DNA of 10,307 bases from an uncultured Oscillospiraceae bacterium (GTDB taxonomy: Bacteria; Bacillota_A; Clostridia; Oscillospirales; Oscillospiraceae). Shown here in pieces: positions 6,797-10,307 of this stretch. The position numbers and the translations under genes are program-made. Positions within the stretch are counted from its first letter, which is position 1. Every line of letters begins with the position of its first letter. The notes beneath the pieces were generated by a model. It was not told the DNA's origin and searched no databases. It saw only the letters and a program-made list of their open reading frames with translations. The stretch is from positions 1-10,307 of the forward strand of contig CALXGC010000070.1 of assembly GCA_944387755.1 (NCBI GenBank), in the 5' to 3' direction.

Positions 6797-7913
6797 TGCA
6801 GCTTCCTCCCGGCAGCAGTTTTCCGCCCCGCCGGAACACGGCGCGGACGTTTTCACTGTGGGTTAAGTATACCACACCGGCATAGGTCAAGTCAAACTCC
6901 ACCACGTCCCCCACCTGGATGGGGCGGGCGGCGTCCTGCACGTCCACCAGGGTGTGGTCTGAGGAGGCCCCCAGCATAATCAGGCCCGGCTCCCGGAACC
7001 TCAGGTCCTCGCACTCCCCATAGTCCGTCCGGCCGATGTCCAGCACGGCCCGGCGGCGGCGGCCCCGGTCCACATAGGTGCGGGTGCGGCCGAAGGCGTC
7101 CACAGACAGCTCTCCCACGGGATAGGAGGGCTTTGTCTTGACCTCCGCCACCTCCGCCCGGAGGGTAAACACATCCTTGTGGAGCTGGGGCATGTCGCAG
7201 CTCCACACCCGGCCCAGAAGCAGCAGCTCCCCCACCCGCAGATGGTTCACCCGGCGGGGCAGCGTGCCGTCCAGCAGCATATGCACCGAGGAGGAAGCTC
7301 CGCCGGAGACGACCTCCAGCCGCCGGCCGATGGCCTCCTCCACCTGCTCCGCGGCGGCGGCCAGCTCCTCCAGCTTCTCCGGCGTGGCCTGGATTGAGCC
7401 GTAGCACCCCAGGTTGGTCCCAATTCCCAGCAGCTCCAGGTGGGACAGCTCCCGCTCCACCTCCAGGGCGGCGGAGACCAGCTCCTCCCGGTCCCAGAAG
7501 CCCTCCCGCAGGTCGCCCAGGTCCGCCATCAGAATGACCTTGTGGCGCACCCCCGCCCCGGCGGCGGCCTGATTGACGGCGCGGAGCACTTCCAGTTCGC
7601 TTTGCAGGCTGATGTCCGCCCACTTGACCAGCTCCTCCGCCTCGCTGCGCATGGGGATGCGGATCAGCAGCAGCGGCGTGCGGAATCCCGCCTGCCGCAG
7701 CCGCCGGAGCTGCTCCAGCCGGGAGGATCCAATGCTGTCCAGCCCGGCGGCCTCATAGAGGGCGGCCGCCTCCGGAAGGGCGGAAAAGCCCTTCACCACG
7801 CCGCACAGCCGGACGCAAGAAGCCTGGCAGCGCTCTTTGAGCGCTGCCAGGTTTTCCTGCAGTTTGTCGAGATCAATCTCCAGCTGTGGGTATGGATGTT
7901 GTCTCTGGTCCAT
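6786..7913 (-). CDS. orr: Alanine/ornithine racemase-family PLP enzyme, probable ornithine racemase
   Basis: PLP-dependent fold-type III racemase, 375 residues, cytosolic. The N-terminal TIM-barrel begins YPQLEIDLDKLQENL (8-22); PLP should attach to Lys41 in GVVKGF. Later motifs are IGTNLGCYG (164-172), VSGGASSS (202-209) and HLRVGELLLLGR (224-235). The C-terminal beta-domain ends with FDLTYAGVVYLTHSENV (340-356). The overall pattern (YPxxxIDLDK start, RVGExLLLGR, TYAGVVY end) resembles ornithine racemase (Orr) of amino-acid-fermenting Clostridia rather than cell-wall alanine racemase Alr; substrate is inference. The ATG at 7913 has a weak purine-rich GAGAGA 4 bases upstream, and the gene starts 7 bases after the NhaC stop. 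The last residues overlap the greA start. A perfect 13-bp inverted repeat encodes residues 21-31. The antiporter and aminotransferase upstream suggest amino-acid handling. Confidence 0.85.
   Translation of the reverse strand: MDQRQHPYPQLEIDLDKLQENLAALKERCQASCVRLCGVVKGFSALPEAAALYEAAGLDSIGSSRLEQLRRLRQAGFRTPLLLIRIPMRSEAEELVKWADISLQSELEVLRAVNQAAAGAGVRHKVILMADLGDLREGFWDREELVSAALEVERELSHLELLGIGTNLGCYGSIQATPEKLEELAAAAEQVEEAIGRRLEVVSGGASSSVHMLLDGTLPRRVNHLRVGELLLLGRVWSCDMPQLHKDVFTLRAEVAEVKTKPSYPVGELSVDAFGRTRTYVDRGRRRRAVLDIGRTDYGECEDLRFREPGLIMLGASSDHTLVDVQDAARPIQVGDVVEFDLTYAGVVYLTHSENVRAVFRRGGKLLPGGSCNAR
7823..7851 (-). repeat. Perfect 13-bp inverted repeat inside the racemase gene
   Basis: CCTGGCAGCGCTC (7823-7835) and its exact reverse complement (7839-7851) flank a 3-base TTT loop. 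On the plus strand TTTT follows at once (7852-7855), giving an intrinsic-terminator shape on the antisense strand. In the racemase mRNA it would be a strong hairpin about 60-90 bases after the start codon. It lies wholly in coding sequence (residues 21-31). Confidence 0.85.
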
Positions 7914-7920
7914 CGTTCTC

Positions 7921-9411
7921 TCAGGCGTTGACGGCCTTACGCTTCTTGTAGGGCTTGTTGTCCATGTCCTTCAGCGTAATGCCGGTGAAGGCGCACACAA
8001 TTGTCACCACCGGCATGAGCCAGTTGAACATGGCGTATACGCCGTACTGGGCCACGCCGATGCCAAGGGTATCGCTGATAAACACGCCGCAGGTGTTCCA
8101 GGGCACCAGGGCGGAGGTGACGGTGCCGGCGCCCTCCAGGGCGGCGGACAGCACCGACGGGTGCAGGCCGGCCTTGCGGTACTCCTCGGCGTACATACGG
8201 CCGGGCACCACGATGGAGATGTACTGCTCCGGCATGGTGACATTGGACAGCACGCAGGTCACTTCGGTCAGCGTCACCAGACCGGCGGGGCCCTTGGCCA
8301 GCTTCTTAATCTGGTTCACAATCACTTCCAGCTGGTGGGTCCCCTCCATGATACCGCCGAACATCATGGCGATGATGGTCATGGAGACGGAGAACATCAT
8401 GCCCAGAATGCCGCCGGCCTCCAGCAGCTCGTTCATGGTGTAATAGGTGTCCTCAGACAGCGCCGCCTGGAGCATGGCGTCCATCTCGTCGGTGAAGGAA
8501 TAGCCGTTGATGCCATAGTCAAAAATGGTGCCCAGATTACAGCTGCCGGGCTGGAAAATCAGGCCCATAATGGCGCCGGCAAAGATGCCCAGGGTGATGC
8601 CGGGGATGGCCGGGACCTTCAAAGCCACCGCCACAATCACCAGCACAGGGGGCAGCAGCAGCAGGGGGTTGATGTGGAACACGCCGCCGTGGGCAATGTT
8701 CAGCGCGTTGGCAAATTCCGTGACGCGGCTCATGTCCGCGTCGCCGCCGTGGTACTGCATAAAGCCCAGCACGCCGAAGAACACCAGCGTGATGGCATAG
8801 GTGATGGCCGTGGGCAGCATCATGGCCTTCACATGGGTCATCACGTCGGTGCCCGCCATAGCGGGGGCCAGGTTCGTGGTATCGGACAGGGGAGACATCT
8901 TGTCGCCGAAGTAAGCGCCGGAGAGAATCGCGCCGGCGGTCATGCCGGGGTTCATGTCCAGGCCAAAGCCGATGCCCATCAGCGCCACGCCCATGGTACC
9001 CATGGTGCCCCAGGAGGTACCGGTGGCCAGGGAGGTGATGGAGCAGATCAGCAGGGTCGCGATAAAGAAGATGGTGGGGTGGAGCAGCTGAAGGCCGTAG
9101 TAGATCATGGTGGGCACAACGCCCGCGTTGATCCACACGCCGATCAGGATGCCCACGATAATCAGGATACAGCAGGACTGGAGGGCCTTGTAAATGCCGT
9201 CCATCATCATCTTTTCCACGTCGTCCCATCTGTAGCCCAAATACATCGCCATTCCGGCGGCGGCGCACACGCCCACAAACATGGGGACGTGGGGGTCCAC
9301 GCCGTAAACCATAATGCCCACCGCCAGTACGATGATGAGCACCGCCATCGTCGCCAGCGCCTCAATCAGTCTCGGCATTCGCGGCTGTCTGGTTGTCTTT
9401 GCCTCATTCAT
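7921..9411 (-). CDS. nhaC: NhaC-family Na+/H+ antiporter (or related amino-acid exchanger)
   Basis: Integral membrane transporter, 496 residues, with about 11-12 hydrophobic segments (first at about 18-36). NhaC-family signatures are TGTSWGTMGT (130-139), GAYFGDKMSPLSDTTNLAP (165-183) and the late GTVTSALVPWNTCG (429-442). Classical members exchange Na+ for H+; some relatives exchange amino or organic acids (MleN swaps malate-H+ for Na+-lactate), so cargo is open. It lies between an argD-type aminotransferase and an ornithine-racemase-like gene, which favours an amino-acid-linked role. The ATG at 9411 is the first possible in-frame start (stop codon at 9420-9418). Its only Shine-Dalgarno-like AAAGG is about 13 bases away, longer than usual, and a small upstream ORF ends in an ATGA overlap with this start, so coupled translation is plausible. 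Confidence 0.92.
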   Translation of the reverse strand: MNEAKTTRQPRMPRLIEALATMAVLIIVLAVGIMVYGVDPHVPMFVGVCAAAGMAMYLGYRWDDVEKMMMDGIYKALQSCCILIIVGILIGVWINAGVVPTMIYYGLQLLHPTIFFIATLLICSITSLATGTSWGTMGTMGVALMGIGFGLDMNPGMTAGAILSGAYFGDKMSPLSDTTNLAPAMAGTDVMTHVKAMMLPTAITYAITLVFFGVLGFMQYHGGDADMSRVTEFANALNIAHGGVFHINPLLLLPPVLVIVAVALKVPAIPGITLGIFAGAIMGLIFQPGSCNLGTIFDYGINGYSFTDEMDAMLQAALSEDTYYTMNELLEAGGILGMMFSVSMTIIAMMFGGIMEGTHQLEVIVNQIKKLAKGPAGLVTLTEVTCVLSNVTMPEQYISIVVPGRMYAEEYRKAGLHPSVLSAALEGAGTVTSALVPWNTCGVFISDTLGIGVAQYGVYAMFNWLMPVVTIVCAFTGITLKDMDNKPYKKRKAVNA

Positions 9412-9491
9412 GGATGATTACCAACCTTTCTTTCATTACTTTGCATTGCTGCATTTTTTGATTCAGCGTTGGAATTCCTGGATTGGGCCAT
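9408..9491 (-). CDS. Possible 27-codon leader ORF ahead of nhaC
   Basis: Minus-strand ATG at 9491 opens a 27-residue frame (MAQSRNSNAESK ... VGNHP) whose TGA overlaps the nhaC ATG (ATGA). A strong Shine-Dalgarno AAAGGAGGG (complement of 9510-9518) lies upstream but 18 bases from this ATG, too far for normal use, so translation is uncertain. The peptide is polar and Asn/Ser-rich, with no run of one codon typical of attenuator peptides and no signal or membrane segment. It may be chance; the coupling layout and the poorly spaced nhaC ribosome site are the only reasons to list it. Confidence 0.25.
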   Translation of the reverse strand: MAQSRNSNAESKNAAMQSNERKVGNHP

Positions 9492-9532
9492 TGCCTGTTC
9501 CGATACCTTCCCTCCTTTGCTCTCATTTACAG

Positions 9533-9602
9533 CCCCCGCGCCGCTCCGGCCGGAAATCCGGGGTGCGGAGGGCATCCCGGACTCCGGCCCCAGGCGCGGG
9601 GC
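9533..9602 (-). other. GC-rich stem-loop between argD-like gene and nhaC
   Basis: A perfect 9-bp outer stem CCCCGCGCC (9534-9542) with GGCGCGGGG (9593-9601) encloses further self-complementary pieces, such as TCCGGG (9557-9562) with CCCGGA (9576-9581). CTCCGGCC occurs twice (9544-9551, 9582-9589). It starts 7 bases after the argD-like stop. No T-tract follows on the minus strand, so it is not a typical intrinsic terminator; partial termination, pausing or mRNA end protection are options. The rest of the 197-base gap (9412-9532) is AT-richer, and I see no convincing promoter in it. Confidence 0.5.
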
Positions 9603-9608
9603 GTAAGG

Positions 9609-10307
9609 TTAACAGCCCAGTTCGGTCATGGCCTCGTCCAGGGCCCTGACCACAATATCAACTTCCTCCTCGCTGGCAATCAGCGGCGGGATGAAGCGCA
9701 GGACGTTTCCGGCGGTGCAGTTGATGAGCACCTTCTTCTCAAAGCACCTGTCCACAATCTTGGGGCCCAGCTCGTTGTTCTCCAGCTCGGCGCCGTTGAT
9801 CATGCCCAGGCCCCGCACCTCCGTGATGCAGGGGTGCTTCTCCTGGAGCCTGCGCAGCTGGGCGCGGAAGTACTCGCCCACCTTGGCGGCGTTGTCCATG
9901 ACGCCGCCGTTGAGCATGGCGTCCAGGGTGGCCTCCGCCAGGCCGCAGGCCAGGGGGCCGCCGGCAAAGGTGGAGCCGTGGGTGCCGGGGGTCAGCGTTT
10001 TTGCCGCATCGCCCCTGGCGCACACCGCGCCGATGGGCACGCCGGAGCCCAGGGCCTTGGCCATGGAGCAGGTGTCGGGCTCAACGCCGTAGTGCTGGTG
10101 GGCAAAGAGCTTGCCGGTGCGGCCGGAGCCCACCTGCACCTCGTCAAACATCAGCAGGATGCCATTTTCGTCGCACAGATCCCGCAGGCCCTGGAGGAAC
10201 TCCTTGGTGGCGGGACGGACGCCGCCCTCGCCCTGAACGGGCTCGGTGAGGATGGCGCAAACGTCGTCGCCCATCTGCTCCTTCACGGACTCCAGATTGT
10301 TGAACTC
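9609..10307 (-). CDS. argD: Class III aminotransferase, acetylornithine aminotransferase-like (5' end outside window)
   Basis: PLP enzyme of the ornithine/acetylornithine aminotransferase group; in arginine synthesis ArgD turns N-acetylglutamate semialdehyde into N-acetylornithine. About 232 C-terminal residues are seen of the usual near 400; the frame is open to the window edge. Motifs counted from the first visible residue: LTEPVQGEGGV (about 20-30), FDEVQVGSGRTG (54-65, PLP-binding Asp), SMAKALGSGVPIGA with Schiff-base Lys84, and GTHGSTFAGGPLA (108-120). These match ArgD more than GABA or DAPA aminotransferases, but ornithine-delta-aminotransferase-like use cannot be excluded without the N-terminal half. 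It reads toward nhaC and the racemase; a GC hairpin follows its stop by 7 bases. Family certain, ArgD probable. Confidence 0.87.
   Translation of the reverse strand, partial: EFNNLESVKEQMGDDVCAILTEPVQGEGGVRPATKEFLQGLRDLCDENGILLMFDEVQVGSGRTGKLFAHQHYGVEPDTCSMAKALGSGVPIGAVCARGDAAKTLTPGTHGSTFAGGPLACGLAEATLDAMLNGGVMDNAAKVGEYFRAQLRRLQEKHPCITEVRGLGMINGAELENNELGPKIVDRCFEKKVLINCTAGNVLRFIPPLIASEEEVDIVVRALDEAMTELGC

Noticed and set aside
7837..9417. Long plus-strand frame opposite nhaC, rich in His, Gly and Ala
   Set aside because: Mirror of NhaC codon bias; low-complexity His-rich product with no recognisable domain, while the minus strand encodes clear NhaC motifs.
9404..9436. Ten-codon ORF MKERLVIIHE overlapping the nhaC start
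   Set aside because: No ribosome site at a proper distance and no special codons; likely chance next to the longer 27-codon frame.
9412..9608. T-box leader ahead of nhaC (AAAGGTTGGTAATC resembles a T-box core)
   Set aside because: The match to AGGGTGGNACCGCG is poor, no terminator/antiterminator pair follows, and the gap is too short for a full T-box.

Overview
The window looks like a chromosomal piece of a GC-rich Gram-positive Clostridia, most like the gut Oscillospiraceae (Flavonifractor / Lawsonibacter / Intestinimonas type). This rests on protein style and codon use: strong G/C third positions, Firmicutes-type AGGAGG ribosome sites, a stand-alone AICAR-transformylase-type PurH, and an HTH protein with a glycine-rich hydrophobic tail of a kind seen in gut Clostridia. 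The genus is inference. I see no rRNA, tRNA, CRISPR array, insertion sequence or phage gene; all genes look chromosomal and intact except the two cut by the window ends.

Left block, plus strand (1-2534): the end of a purine gene (AICAR formyltransferase, purH type), then purD, then a HAD-superfamily phosphatase whose start overlaps the purD stop by 4 bases (ATGA). This is the tail of a purine biosynthesis operon with a phosphatase passenger. A UUCG-capped GC hairpin sits just upstream of the purD ribosome site.

Middle block, plus strand (2535-6259): a P2-type cation (probably calcium) ATPase with all catalytic motifs and the full set of SERCA-like calcium ligands. Its leader is odd: a sigma-A-like promoter is followed by a strong hairpin plus T-tract before the start codon, so any transcript reaching the ATPase must read through a terminator-like structure. 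After a clear bidirectional terminator comes a separately promoted XRE-type HTH protein with about 85 uncharged residues in a 5/10-residue glycine repeat. The palindromic hexamer TTGCAA occurs in the upstream regions of both genes and was not noticed elsewhere in the window, hinting at a regulatory link.

Right block, minus strand (10307 down to 6258): an argD-like class III aminotransferase (5' end outside the window), a 197-base gap with a GC hairpin and a possible 27-codon leader ORF, then an NhaC-family antiporter, an alanine/ornithine-racemase-family PLP enzyme and a GreA-family elongation factor. The last three are tightly packed (7-base gap, then an 11-base overlap) and end at a strong intrinsic terminator that overlaps the stop codon of the convergent HTH gene. 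Aminotransferase, racemase and NhaC transporter together suggest ornithine or related diamino-acid metabolism; this is a hypothesis from context. A perfect 13-bp inverted repeat lies inside the 5' end of the racemase gene.

Gene-free stretches are all shorter than 300 bases. The most interesting candidates are the ATPase leader, the HTH/glycine-repeat protein and the hairpin inside the racemase gene.
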